A DNA stretch of 64,000 bases, from contig JACGWO010000003.1 of NCBI GenBank assembly GCA_034509735.1, forward strand, positions 1,798,001 to 1,862,000. Reading direction: 5' to 3'. Origin of the DNA: Sesamum alatum. Lineage: Eukaryota; Streptophyta; Magnoliopsida; Lamiales; Pedaliaceae. A program made the position numbers and the translations under genes. Below are positions 19,699 through 31,687 of this stretch, in pieces (within the stretch, counting starts at the first letter, position 1; the number at the start of each line of letters is the position of its first letter). The notes under the pieces were generated by a model. That model did not search any database and was not told the origin of the DNA. It worked only from the letters and a program-made list of their open reading frames with translations.

Positions 19699-21002
19699 TG
19701 GCACACCCAGTGGGACAATCTCTGCCCCTCATCTCTTCCTCCTACATCAAAGTTCAAGTCATCACGTCAAAGCACTCAATGGCACCCAAGAAGGATCAAG
19801 TCACCGTCAACGCCACTACCGCCTGTCAATCCTCTACAGGGGGCAAGATTATTGACACAACCTCTTCAGACGGTTCAAACTCAGCAAGTCCTATCGAGAT
19901 CAACTCCAAGTGCACGCATTTCACTATCGTCCCCACTACGATGGCCAACATGACTGCAATGGAGGAACAACTAGTACAAATGGCCGAAGCCGTCGCTAAT
20001 CTCCAGAAGATCGTCGAGGAAAAAGACCTTCAAATCGCCCAATTGTTGTGCAACCAAAAGCATACGAGCGTTGAAGAAACCAACGACAGCCACAAGCATG
20101 GCTCCTTCTCAAACCATGTAGAAAGCGAGAAGCAAGTGGATAAAGCACTACCGAAGCATGAGTTCGTGCAAAAGTCTACACATTCTGAAACATTTATTGC
20201 TACGTGGTATATTCAACAATTGCAAGATATGATCGCCAACACCACCAAAGCCCAATACAGTGGAGCGACCCAAAGCTCGCCCGCGTATTCAAAACCTTAT
20301 ACCAAGCGCATCGACGCTTTGAGGATGCCAATGGGATACCTACTGCCAGAACTGCAACAATTCGATGGAAGAGGCAATCCAAAACAACAGATCATCCACT
20401 ACATCGAGATATGCAACGACATCGGCACTGACGGTGACCTCTTGGTGAAGCAGTTCGTCCGATCGCTTAAAATGAACGCTTTCGATTGGTATGTCGATCT
20501 ACAGCCTGAGTCAATTGATAGGAGGGGATGAGATGGAGAGACAATTCCTAGACCGCTTCTACAGCACCCGCCGGACAGTGAGCATGTATGAACTTACCAA
20601 CGCAAGACAGTGGAAGGACGAGCCAGTCATCGACTACATCCACCGTTGCGCGCTCTAAGTCTGAGTTGCAAAGATAAACTTTCGAAGGCCTTGGGGATAG
20701 AAATGTGCATCCAAGGTATGCATTGGGGTCTTGTTTACATCTTGCAGGGGATCAAGCCAAGAAGTTTTGAGGAGTTGGCTACTCACACGCATAATATGGA
20801 GATAAGCATCACCAATCACAAACCTAATTCCCAATTGACTACCAAAAGAAGGAGTCAAAAGAGGATGAAGATTTCGTCACACCTGACTTCAAAGAGTCAA
20901 TGGCCATCAAAGCAACTTCTGTCAAATTTCCACCAAGAGAGAGAAGGAGTGAAGGGCCTCAAAACCAACAAATGCCATGTTACCAAGGTTGGCTTAATTT
21001 GA
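19686..21002 (+). pseudogene. Ty3/gypsy gag polyprotein, frameshifted
   Basis: The main frame 19686-20531 has a low-complexity N-terminus and a coiled-coil-like MEEQLVQMAEAVANLQKIV. Then comes the retrotransposon gag core: YTKRIDALRMPMGYLLPELQ, QFDGRGNPKQQIIHYIE and LLVKQFVRSLKMNAFDWYVDL. A shift at about 20520 puts the continuation in another frame (MERQFLDRFYSTRRTVSMYE, DEPVIDYIHR). A further shift near 20650 leads to the frame 20610-21002 (IEMCIQGMHWGLVYILQGI, FEELATHTHNMEISI). Gag would form the particle. At least two breaks make it nonfunctional. Confidence 0.85.
19699..19716 (+). other. Gypsy primer-binding site
   Basis: tggcacacccagtgggac lies immediately upstream of gag in the position and with the sequence type usual for plant Ty3/gypsy elements. 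The priming tRNA cannot be named with certainty. Confidence 0.6.
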
Positions 21003-22894
21003 TGACGAAGAAACGGCGGGCATGAACATCGTCGGTGTCACTCCAAAATGACTTGCATATTTCGAAAAGCGAGGAGAAAGCTCCACCATCTCTATCGGCA
21101 GTGTCACGAAAACTTTGATTGGACAGTCTTGAGCCTTTACGAATGGAAGCCCTTGTGGTGACATGAAGCCCTTCATCAAAGTGGAATACACTGATGATGC
21201 CAAGCCCCACCTCGACCCTGATGGGATGCAAGAGGCAACACCTTTAAAGATCCCAGCGTGTGAACCAATCAAGGAAGCGCACTTCAAATCCACTCCTTCA
21301 AAAAAGCAATGATGAAAAGCTCGACAAATTGACCATTAGTGAAGTGTCGGCTAGCAAGAATCATGAGTCGAAAAGACCGTCTTACTCGCCAGTATTCCGC
21401 TATGTGGTTCGGTCCAATGACAAAGACAAACAAAGCTCGTCACAGGGCCATGCTCCTCCACTATCCAAAGAAATCAAACAACAAAGTAAGGTGAACTTCA
21501 ACGACCCTCATGGTGCCAAGGTTGAACTAATCGAGCCTATCACCGGTCCACAAGCGTTGGTCTCTAGTGAACCACTTTTTCTGAAAAATCAACCCGAAGA
21601 AATGCTGGGGGGGGCAGTCAGCTCAAAAGCTTACCACCTCTTGGTGAAATCAGGATATGAATTTCCACTCCATCTCGACTCAGCAAATTAATTCTTGAGT
21701 TGACCGGTGAAAAGATTCATGGACTAACTGAAGCGCAAGACGAGTTGAGAAGATAAGGTTTTCGTGTTGACCAACCACGCAGTGGCTTAGGCTTCACTCC
21801 AGATGAACCTGCAAGGATGCACATGAAAAATAAATACAATTATGTAACCTCGCAATACATCGCGGTGGAGAAAGGCGAAGATGACGAAAGTCATAGACCA
21901 AAAAAATAGTCGCGTCGTCGTATTCAACCAACTCAGAACTCTTTTTCCTCGTGTTTTTGTCTTTGAAGAACTAGCCAAGACAAACAAAACTCCATTTAGA
22001 AAACTAGGGCGTCGTCGATAAAGTTCTATGCGCAATTGCCTCGAATATGGTTCTACGTGAAAATCAAGCACCTCATCTACCTCCACCCCAGGGGAGTAAG
22101 ACGTTATCCATGCTCATCCCTTCAAACAACTCAATCAAGGTGAAATGACGCATTGCCAGCCGATCGTATGAATCAGAAGGCACTTCGAATGAGGAGGACA
22201 AAGAAAGCATGAAGCTATGTCCATCCAACCACGTCAGTGTTGATGAAGTCTCTGGCTTAGACATCTCCAAAAATGAGAATCAAGATGCTCCCATGCAAAA
22301 CTTGAAGATGGAGAACATAAGACCTCCGTCATCTCAAATCAATGATATGGCCTCGGCCTCACAAATGACAAATCCATGAAGAAGATGCTCCTTGACAAAT
22401 TAGCTTAAACTGCATGTTGCTCCATGACGCACAAGCCTAAACTGCATGATACTCCTGGCCCGCATGAGTATAAACTATGCACGGCACCCCTCCTATTAAA
22501 CAATAAAAAAGGAGAAGAAAATAAAATTCAAGTTTCTTTGAACTATGTTTTGACTTGACCCTTTACCGGGTACGTAGGCAGCTTGAATTTAGTTTCAAGT
22601 TCAGTCATATCTTCAAACAAGTTTGATTTATCTTAAAGTTGGCCAAGTTTGTTTATGAACTTAAGAAGTTCTTGAAATTGCAATCATTTATTCAGCGGCG
22701 ACAAGAAGAAATAAAGTCAATGCTCTATCAAAAGCACAATGAGCATTTCAATAAGGAAAAGGAAGGCATTTTATTATTGATGAAATGTTCTTTACATTGA
22801 TTAGCAATGAAGAAACAAAAAAAGAAAAAAAAGTGTTAAATGCTACTCAGATGGACAAGTCGAAAGTTGTCAAATCTCATCTTGAGTCTTCAAG
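21003..22894 (+). pseudogene. Degraded downstream part of the gypsy coding region
   Basis: Short frames, for example 21260-21691 with YSPVFRYVVRSNDKDKQSS, keep the composition of the gag extension seen in such elements, but many stops occur. I see no DTG protease or polymerase motif. From about 22400 the sequence is noncoding and includes the ccgggtacgtaggcagc motif at 22566. Confidence 0.5.
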
Positions 22895-23526
22895 ATGCAC
22901 TTCCACCTTCTTAAACTCCTTGGTTGGATTCTTCGAAGAAATATGAAGTGTGTTCAAGAAATGGGGTCTTCCCTCTTTTGGCAACCATATTTCTTGAGGT
23001 TAGGCAAACTCTGTTCGACCTCATGGCAAGGGTCTTCTTGCTCAAGTAGAAATACTTCTCATCAAGCGTCTCACAGTTTGGGGGCAATGGTCAACATCAA
23101 CAAGTGGAAGTGACTGAGGTACTTCGAGTATTGAAAAGCGACTTTTGCTCAAGAAACACGTGAAGAAAACGCCACCTGAACGGAGGTCAATCCAATCGGA
23201 GTTGAGCATGCCGCTTGAATCCTTGGAAAGCCGGTGGTGCACTAATAGTAAACACTTACGACTTCATGGCACGGGCGGGCTCACTAGCATCATCGTATAG
23301 CAACTCCTTGGAAGAAAAGACGACCTCATCGTTGAATTCTTCACGTACAAGTAGTCGTGAACATTCGACATTGTCTAATAACTCCTTTGACGGAGGAATG
23401 CAAGATGTCATAGAAGACGCCATAGCTCGAGGAAAACTTGAAGGATGCCCACGTCGTGATGCAGGTGAAAGAGATACATGGGCGATGGCATGGATCTCGA
23501 CTTCGTGAAGGACGCTTGGACAATGG
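22895..23526 (+). other. Gypsy 3' noncoding region, left of the solo LTR
   Basis: Noncoding sequence that continues, across the solo LTR, at 25720. No domain is seen in its short frames. Confidence 0.45.
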
Positions 23527-25719
23527 TGTTAGAATAGGTGATCAGAAAGTCAATAGGTTTGGCATTTTGTAACCTATTTGAATACTTGATGTAATATAAT
23601 ATTATGTAATGAATAAAATGAGTATTCGTTACTTTTAGTATTCTCTTTGTTGCGCTCATTTTCATTATGCTAAAATGGTGTTTTACATATATCGCAACAA
23701 AGCCCACAGACCACGATTAACAATCCGTGCAGTTGGGCCACGCATTAGATGGTGGTCATGAAATCAACTGATTAAGAATTGGGTCTGAAACGTTCCAAGT
23801 CGAGCACCTCGAGACAGGGCATCGAGAGTCCTATAGAGACTTCCATCAAGAGTTGTGTTCATTGGATGAGTGCCGTGTTTCATCGGCGGCAGGCGTGGGA
23901 CGCCTACACGATCATGATGAGTTGGTCGACTGGGGTCGAACCGACTGGACTGACTCGCGGGGATCATCATATGGAAGCCTTAGAGGCTTGGTCGGTATGA
24001 TTGGATTTCCCCGGTTCCAATAGTACGGGAGTTGTCCTCAGATTTGAGGAACCATGGCAGTCACATGCATAGAACGGTTGTATCTTAGATCTGGCGAGAG
24101 GTGATCATTCTATAAGATGATCATTATAAGCCTTGTCTAGTGTAGTCATAATGTGTAGCGAGGACGGTGGGTTCCAAGAAAAGGATTCGTCCCCTGTCAG
24201 TATATGGCAGAGGTATCTCATATGCACTAAGAGACACGTTAATGTTGTTTAAACCTGTGGCCACAGTGGTTGGTCGAACAGGAAATAGTTTCCTGTGTCG
24301 ATGCAATGAGGCATGCGTAGTCTCGAGTATTAAGCATAGATGCCTAGTCAAGGATGGGAACCGACGCCCAATTTCATACTCTAGACTAAGGCCGGGAGAC
24401 GATAGACGGAAGGACCGTACCCATACGGAATCGGCGCCTAAATGTTCACGCCAACATTCACCTAGTCTCTAGTGCCATGGACTGTTGATAGACGGTCACC
24501 CATGGTAACGGGCCCTTGTGGGACACGGGCCCAAGTCTAGCTGAGGGTGAACCTAAAAGATCACACACAAATCACCGAGAAGGTAGAGAATTGACTTGGA
24601 GTCAATTTCGGAGGATGAATAAGTAATTGGATTACTTAAGGGATTGTCCATTGGATGGACGAGCCAATATTGTATCGGGCCCTCGTTTAATCGGTAAATG
24701 GGATTTATTGATTAATATGAAAAGTTGAGATGTTGGATCTTTTAATTGGATTAAAGGATCAACGGGAATTATTTAAGTGGACATTAAATTAAATTGAATT
24801 TAATTTTGGGTTCGTTGTAATTGAATTACAGTGGAATCCGGTCCGTTAAATTTTGACCCGAGAGGTGTGTTAATTCTATTTTTGGAATAGGAAGAAGTTG
24901 GACTTCTTCCCTAAATAAGCATGGCCGAAAATTGCTACCTTGGAGGGAGCAAAAATCGGCCTTGTTGGATGCTAGGTGTAGTTGACTTGTCTCTTTTCAA
25001 GCCTCTCCCTTTTGGTATGATTTTATTGTACCTTAAGAGATGGTAAGCTTGATTGAAGAATTAATGGTGATTAGGATGTATCTAGACATCCTTGGATGTA
25101 CCTAGACACATTCCAACAATCACATTAATTATGTGTATATATGTGTATATACTAACACCTAAGTAACAAGATTCATTATTCATCTTTTCTAGGAAAAGAA
25201 GAAGAAAATCACAGTCCTCCCTCTGTCAATTCTCGGCCCCTTCACCCCCTCTCTACACTTGTGTTCTTCATTTGATCTAGGATCAATTGGAAGAACAAAG
25301 TGAGTTTAAGAATAACACTAATTGATAGTGTTTGTCTTCTTAAACCTTTTCCTCCTAGATCCGTTTTTCCTCTAGCAACGAAAACGAGCATCTTTTCTGG
25401 TGTGGTGTGGATCACCTTTGGAGAGTTCATACGTTTGAACTTCGTAGATATTTCGGAGAGGAACAACGGATGTAGCGGCACACATGAAAAACTACAAAGG
25501 TGACGGTTTATACGCTTTCGTAGTTTATTTCAATTCTATGCCCTATGTTCAATATGCGTATTTAATATTGATACATTCTACATCAAACGCCCGGTTGAGC
25601 ACCCAAGGGTACACCCCTTGGGATTTTATGATTATTATGTTAATTTATGCGGTTAAATTCACGTATTCGCCTCTTTCTCGCTTTCGCTTGCACTCCCGGG
25701 CGGATCCGCTTGTCCTTCA
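23527..25719 (+). mobile_element. Solo Ty1/copia LTR (B/C family), plus orientation
   Basis: A 2193-bp LTR starting TGTTAGAATAGG and ending TCCTTCA, with no internal region. It is flanked by aatgg (23522-23526) and gatgg (25720-25724), a 5-bp duplication with one mismatch. Its sequence matches the LTRs of elements B and C in this window but in the opposite orientation. A probable TATA lies at about 25133-25153 (tgtatatatgtgtatata). Solo LTRs arise by recombination between the two LTRs of a full element. It sits within the gypsy element, so it is younger than that element. Confidence 0.92.
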
Positions 25720-26880
25720 GATGGCCTCGCTCTTCTTCTATGGTGAGGATCTTGTTGTAGATGCACACAAAGAGAAACACGTGAATGGCGGCATGAATCG
25801 CGGTCTCGTGAAGGATGCTTGCATATTGGCCTGGCGTGTCTTCCATGAAAAGAGAAGTCTTGCATAACTTGGATGGTGAAATACTCCTCGAGCCCTTTCG
25901 ATGATGCAGTGATGACTCGAAAGTGCAAACTCAACGTTGCTTCAACGTCATGAAGAGAAGGATTGTCCACCAATTCTCTGGATTGAGACGACGTTGGAAT
26001 GAAAGTCAAGAGCCTCTCTCGTCACCTCTTCAAGACCACCGGTGGATGTGCATGGACTTGAACAAAGAAACGAAACTTGGAAAGGTGGGTGATGTTGCGA
26101 CAGCGCATGAATAGATAGAATAGTGTCTTTCACCTTGAGGTTGTTTTTGCCGCTTTGTTATGACGATGCATGGGAATAGCTCATGGACGTACAAGGTGAC
26201 GCCTTCGACTCTGAGGTTGCTTCACTTCAATGACGGTGCGTGGGATGGCTTATTGAGATCTTTAAGGTCCATCTCTGTCAAACCCAACAAATTTTACACA
26301 AGCCAATTAGAAGCTAAAATCATGAAGAAAAAATAAATGTGCATATGTATGCCTTAAAGTACATCAAAAGCAAAGAACTCTTCTCATTGGCATACTCCCA
26401 AACACGTGGCACACAGAAGCATCCACAATCACAAGTCTGTGGCAAAGCAACAAAGTCACGCCAGATAAAGTAAACAAAAGATTTAAATTGTTTTTTCCTC
26501 TTCATTGGTTTGAAAGAAAATCCACCATTGGTGCTATTTTTTTTTTAGCAATTGTTCCTGAGTGGAATGACAAACTTGCCATACTTTCTTGAAAGTTTGA
26601 AAGGGTAAGAAGTTTGCACATGGGAATTAGACCATTAATTTTCAGTAATGCAGATTGAATAGAAATTCTTGCCAAGGGGGGGGGGGGGGGACGAAAATTC
26701 ATTTGGCAAATTCACATCGGTTGGCGTGTGCAAGGAAAACATTCAAATATCTTGCCTTTCTTAGCTGTTGATACAAAACAAAGAAAAAGATGGAAAAGTG
26801 TATTTCGTGGGGCCCTTTGCAAAGGAATCAATAATCTAAGAAAAAGGGGAACCAATTTAATTCAATTAAATTGTTCAATC
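25720..26880 (+). other. Gypsy 3' noncoding region, right of the solo LTR, and uncertain junction
   Basis: The first several hundred bases continue the sequence interrupted at 23526. Farther on there is a T-run, a 14-G run near 26677-26690, and no gene. The junction with the 3' LTR of element A lies somewhere between about 26500 and 26890. tgaaagaaaatcc at 26511 resembles the end of the D-type LTR but the similarity does not continue. Confidence 0.4.
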
Positions 26881-26889
26881 TTCCAAGAT

Positions 26890-27940
26890 TAATTCTAAAT
26901 TAAATCCTTTGTCACCGACGGATTTTGTGTGACTTTTTAGGTTCACCCTTCAGCTAGACTTGGCCGAATCTCCAATCATCTCATGAAAGCGAAATTCGTC
27001 CGTCACCATGGGTGACCGTCTAGCAACGGTCCATGGCACTAGAGACTAGGTGAATATTTATGGCATGAACTTTAGGCTCTCCAATACGTTTATCCTTCCA
27101 TCTACTATCTCACAGCTATAGTCTAGGGTATGGATCTTTAGGATGTTGGTACCCATTCTTGACTTAAGCCTTGGCTCATCCACACTAAACGTCACAGGGA
27201 TCCTATCCCATTGTTCAGTTACTGTGGCCACAGATTTATTGTGGACGAGTCTAAGAGTAAAGTGAGACATTACTGCCAAACCTTTTGACAGGAGATGGAT
27301 CCTCTCTTAGGACCTACTGTCCACACTTCACATATTGACTGCACTAGATAGGGCTTATGACAACCGAGTCACTTGACTTGGTAGCCTCTTGCCAAATCTA
27401 AGATACAGGCACGATGTGTAGGTGATCTCAGTAGTCCCTCAAGTCTGAGGATCAAATCCGTACTGTTGGAACCGGGAATACAAGTCATACCAACCGACCC
27501 TTCTCAAGGCCTTCCATACGACGGTTCCCACGAGTCACCTCAGTTAGTTAGTACCTACCTGGCTGACCGACTAACATTGCATGGACGAGCCTCATCACTT
27601 GTCGATGAAACGCGACTGCAATTTCTTAGTGCAAGTCTCAAACGGATTCTTGATACCCTATCTCAAGATTCCTTGACTTGGAATATTTCAGACCGATCTA
27701 CAGAAAACTGATTTCATGAACTGCCATCCAATACGCAGTTCCAGTTTCTTGGAATGTCGTTTTGGTCTGTGGGCTTTGCTCTGCAGTGAACAGTAAATAT
27801 AAAGCAGTAAGTGAACACAAACAATATTAAGCCAAATGAATATCACTTTCTTATTCATCATAATTATTAAAACACCAAACTATTCAGAAATAGGTTACAT
27901 AAGTGCAATCAGATTAGCTTCACAGTCACCTATTCTAACA
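26890..27940 (-). repeat. 3' LTR of copia element A
   Basis: It reads, on the minus strand, from TGTTAGAATAGGTGAC at 27940. It aligns along its length to the LTRs of element D and solo LTR F, including the conserved block with CTAGTCTCTAGTGCCATGG (27006-27050). The adjacent internal end carries the polypurine stretch (minus strand ...caactgggagattg). Its far end toward 26.5 kb is decayed or truncated, so the true length is unknown. Confidence 0.8.
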
Positions 27941-27954
27941 ATCTCCCAGTTGAC

Positions 27955-28540
27955 CTAAAGCCTATCACCCATATGCCTAATCCCCATTTTCTCAAGATGT
28001 TGCGTATGAACAACTTGTGACATAGGCTTTGTCAATGGATCTGTTGTGTTGTCTGCTGAGCTGACTCGGTCCATCCGAACATCACATCTTCCTACCATTT
28101 CCCCCAAAAGGTGGTAGCGTCTAAGAATGTGCTTGGATTGGTGATGGGATCTCGGTTTCTTTGCTTGCGATATTGCTCCGTTGTTATCACAGAAGAACCA
28201 TGGGCTCGGCAACGCTAGGCACCATACCCAACTCTTGGATGTAATTTCTCATCCAAACCACTTCTTTGGTAGCTTCTGAAGCTGCTATGTATTCGGCCTC
28301 AATGGTAGAATCAGATGTGGTTTCTTGTTTGGAACTTTTCCATGCTACCACACCACCATTGAGTTTGAACACATAGCCCGACTAAGACTTGGCATTGTCA
28401 TCGTCCGTCTGGAAGCTAGCATCGGTAAAACCTTCCAGAATCAATTCCCCATTGCCATAGACCAAGAACATATCTTTAGTCCTTCTTAGGTACTTAAGGA
28501 TGCTCTTGACTACACTCCAATGCGTCTGGCCTACACAAGA
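27955..28540 (-). pseudogene. Element A RNase H
   Basis: Two frames: 28187-28372 with AWKSSKQETTSDSTIEAEYIA (copia RNase H, Glu motif) and 27955-28212 with FCDNNGAISQAKKPRSHHQSKHI and DPLTKPM, the usual C-terminus. An in-frame stop near 28380 replaces a residue kept in the other copies. Confidence 0.85.
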
Positions 28541-29384
28541 CTAATATCTACTAGTTACACTCAGGGCGTAAGTGATGTCAGACCTTGTGCAGTGGACATC
28601 GTATTGGATGTTGTCCACGGTAGAAGCATAGGGGATGCCTTTCATCCTTTCAAGCTCCTCATCAGTCTTGGGAGACAGTTTCTTGGATAACTTGATCCCA
28701 TGCCTTATGGAAGGAAGCCTCATTTGGAGTTATCCATGTTAAATATTTTCAGGATTTTCTCCACATACGAGTTTTGGGTTAGTCCTAACATTTCTCCTAG
28801 ATCTGTCCCTGACAATCTGGATGCCTAGAATGTAGGAAGCTTCACTCAAATCCTTCATGGAAAATTGCGTGGACAACCATGCTTTTGTGTCACTTAACAT
28901 TCTAACATCATTCCTAATGAGCAGAATGTCGTCCACATAAAGCATTAGGAACACTATAGAGCTTCCATTGACCTTCTTGTACACAAAAAGGGTCATATTC
29001 ATTTTTGATAAAATCACATCTTTGTATGACTGCATCAAAGCGAATGTTTCAGCTACAGGATGCTTGTTTGAGGCCATAGATGGACTTTTGGAGACGCAGA
29101 CTTTCTAATCTTCTCCAACAATAGTGAATCCCTCTTACTAATCCACATAGATCTCTTCCTCAACAAAACTGTTGAGAAGTACCGTTTTCACGTCCATCTG
29201 CCATATTTCATAGTCATACCATGCAGCTATGGCAAGCAGGATCTGAATGAACTTAGCCATGGCTACTGGCGAGTAGGTATCCTCAAAGTCAACCTTGGGT
29301 CCTGAGTGTAACCTTTCGCCACTAGCCTAGCCTTGAAAGTTGGTAACTTCTCCATCAATGCCAAGTTTACGCTGATAGACCCAT
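28541..29384 (-). pseudogene. Element A reverse transcriptase, fragmented
   Basis: 28739-29077 carries LMLYVDDILLIRNDVRMLSD, the catalytic YVDD, and then FSMKDLSEASYILGI. 28541-28723 carries the following PYASTVDNIQYDVHCTRSDITYALS. The upstream palm (VDVKTAFLN type) survives only in shifted frames around 29130-29250. At least three frame breaks make it nonfunctional. Confidence 0.85.
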
Positions 29385-30222
29385 TTACACCCGACTAGTT
29401 TTAACGCCTTTGGGTGGGTCTACAAGTCTCCGTACTTGGTTTGTGCTCATGGAGTCTATTTCGGCTTTCATGGCCTCAAGCCACTTTCTCAAGTCGATGT
29501 CAGACATCGCGTCACCGTATGTCTTAGGATCTTTGTCCAATTGACCGGTTATGCCTAGGAAGCCATACCTCACGGGAGGGTGAGGCACTCTAGCTGACCT
29601 ACGGAGGACTGGAACGTCAGTGGTGACTGCGGGCGCAGACATGACAGGAGCTGGCGGTTCAGGTACCGTGGTTGGCTCCTCGTGAGGTTGTTCAACATGC
29701 CTGGCATGTTGATCCTCGCGAGGTGGCTCGACCTGTTGGGTACTTATCCTGAAACCTCTAAGTGAGGTATCCGCAACTTCTGGCACTGATGACTAATTCA
29801 TCTCACTTGATTCCTCAAGGAGCAGTTCATCACGTTGGATACCCGTTGAAAAATCTTTTTTCAAGAACACTGCATTCCTCGAAACAAAGACCTTTTGTTC
29901 CGAGGGGTCATAGAAATAATAGCCTGCAGTTTCTTTAGGAGATCCAGTGAACCTGCACAAGCTAGACCTTGATTCTAACTTGTCTCCCACTAACCTCTTT
30001 ACATATGCAAGGCTACCCCACACTTTCAAGTATTTGTAGGAAGTAGGCTTGCCATACCATATCTCATATGCTGTTTAGGTCACAGCACTGGTCGGCGCTA
30101 AGTTTAGCAACTTGGCTGTTGTTTCCAGTGCGTAGGCCCAAAATGATAAAGGCAGTTCGGTAAAACTCATCATGGATCGGACCATATCTAACAGGATTTG
30201 ATTCATCCTTTCAGAACACCAT
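29385..30222 (-). pseudogene. Element A integrase C-terminus and INT-RT linker
   Basis: 29793-30029 has MKVWGSLAYVKRLVGDKLES and AGYYFYDPSEQKVFVSRNAVFL, the typical copia integrase C-terminal region. 29385-29786 has the acidic/proline linker and YGFLGITGQLDKDPKTYGDAM leading into RT. A stop separates the two. The region 30030-30222, which should join to the catalytic core, contains another in-frame stop. Confidence 0.85.
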
Positions 30223-30861
30223 TTAATTGCGGGGTCCCGGGAGGTGTCCATTTAGAGTGTATACCATTTTTTTTAGATATTCGAGGAACTCGTTACTAAG
30301 GTACTTGCCGCCTCGGTCTGACCATAGGACTTCAATTTTGCACTCGGTTTGCTTCTCAACTTCAAGTTTAAAGTCTTTAAACCTCTCAAGAGCTTCTAAC
30401 TTGTACCTCATTAGGTAAAGATAACTGTACCGTGAGTGATCATCGGTGAAGGTTATGAAGTAGGAGAACCCACCTCTGACTTGTGTCCTTAGTGATCCAC
30501 ACATGGCTGTATGGACCAAGTCCAATAGACCTGTGGCAAGCCTGCTTTGTCCTACAAAGGGCCTCTTGGTCATTTTACCTTTAAGGCAGGATTCACAAGT
30601 TGGTAGATCGCTCAAGTCCCCAACCTCTAGCTTCTTTGAGTCTACCAATTTCTTCATCCTTTCTTGAGAGATGTGACCTAGCCTTGCATGCCACAGTTGA
30701 GCATCCCCGTCATTATCTATTTTGCATTTGTGTTGAGCATTCATAATGAAATTCGATTGTTGCAGGATATAGAGTCTGTTATTAAGTGTACCAAGCAGAT
30801 GAGCAAATCCACCCTTCATCAAATAAAAGCAATTTTTTATTGATCGAAAACTCATAACCAC
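30223..30861 (-). pseudogene. Element A integrase core, first catalytic Asp lost
   Basis: GAG-pre-integrase segment (LWHARLGHISQERMKKLVDS, CESCLKGKMTKRPFVGQ with the zinc-binding pattern), then the core. The first catalytic Asp of copia integrases (HTDVCGP in B, C and D) reads HTAMCGS here. The second (SDRGGKY) is kept. The frame ends before the Glu motif. With the D-to-A change this integrase could not have been active. Confidence 0.88.
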
Positions 30862-30863
30862 TA

Positions 30864-31445
30864 TTATCTAACAATGGAATGAAAATGATATTTGATCATG
30901 CTAGGTACATAATAAACTTCCTCTAAATCTATCCTAATACGACCGCTAACTACTAAGGTAGCGGTTCCTTTTGTTTCTGCAGCAATGGCCTTGCCATTGC
31001 CAAGCTTTAGGACTATGTCGTCGCTACTCAGTTTTCTGCTTCTTTTCAACACCTGCAAGTCGTTGCAAATGTGAGCTCCAGAGTCCAGTATCTAATAACC
31101 CAAGAGACAGAGTTAGTGACCATATTAACTTCAACCACAAACGTACTTTGCTTGGAAAGGAGATTGGGGCAATCCCTCTTCCAGTGCCCCTTCTCACGAC
31201 AATGAATACATATGTCATTTTTCCTCGACTGTTGCTTCGAGTCAACCATCCTTTTCCCTTTGCCTTTCCCCACTTTGGCAACGGAACGCTCCTAGTGTTG
31301 GCAGCGGCTTTGACGACCTTTCCCATTCCCTTCTTCCTTTTTCAACGTCCGACACCCTTGCCTTTCGTCTTGAAGTCGAAGCCTCTCAAACAATACCAAC
31401 GGCGCAGACTCTTTGGTCGTTGCCTCGTATTGCACCAACATATTG
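30864..31445 (-). pseudogene. Element A end of gag and protease
   Basis: Pieces of the gag C-terminus (MLVQYEATTKESAPLVLF in 31292-31537), the knuckle CIHCREKGHWKRDC in 31046-31273, and the protease region in 30864-31058. The protease DTG-type motif is not intact: the frame there reads WVIRYWTLELTF. The ATG-side of gag lies at 62125-62672, beyond the C insertion. Confidence 0.8.
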
Positions 31446-31687
31446 TGAAGGACAAGCGGATCTGCACGGGAGCACGAGCGGAAGCGAGAAGCATGGATAG
31501 TACGTAAATTTAAATAATTAATATAACGTAATCCCAAGGCGTGTACCCTTGGGTGCTCAACCGAGCGTTCGATGTAGGATGTATTAATATTGAAGCATAT
31601 AATACATAAAGCATAGATGAAATGTAAATCTACAAAAGCGTAATTAACCGTTACCTATGTAGATTTCAGGTGTACACGACTACTTGC
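31446..31687 (-). repeat. 3' LTR of element C, distal piece
   Basis: Begins tgaaggacaagcgg on the plus strand, the LTR end of the B/C family. It is cut at cttgc, the target duplication of element B, and continues at 41580. Confidence 0.9.

Larger units (their letters stand above)
19699..23526 (+). mobile_element. Ty3/gypsy element, gag-only (LARD-like), left part
   Basis: It starts at a gypsy-type primer site (19699-19716, tggcacacccagtgggac), followed at once by a gag coding region. After gag there is about 2 kb of degraded coding-like DNA. At about 22540-22590 sits the ttgaccctttaccgggtacgtaggcagc motif commonly found near the 3' part of plant gypsy elements. No reverse transcriptase, RNase H or integrase is present between gag and that motif. 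The element continues after the solo LTR (25720 onward). It is a non-autonomous, degenerate element that must have relied on relatives. Confidence 0.75.
27941..31445 (-). mobile_element. Copia element A, internal part left of the C insertion
   Basis: The 3' half of the oldest copia element of the nest. On the minus strand it holds the end of gag, protease, integrase, RT and RNase H, all with breaks. At 31441-31445 the sequence tattg is the target duplication of element C, whose other copy is at 62120-62124. There the gag of A continues with the sequence expected. The internal sequence is closest to element D. Confidence 0.9.

Noticed and set aside
26511..26523. tgaaagaaaatcc as the left end of the A 3' LTR
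   Set aside because: Thirteen bases match the D-type LTR end but the next hundred do not. Without the second duplication (outside the window) this is not sufficient.
27466..27711. Plus-strand frame in the 3' LTR of A
   Set aside because: LTR sequence. It is not kept in D or F at the matching place.
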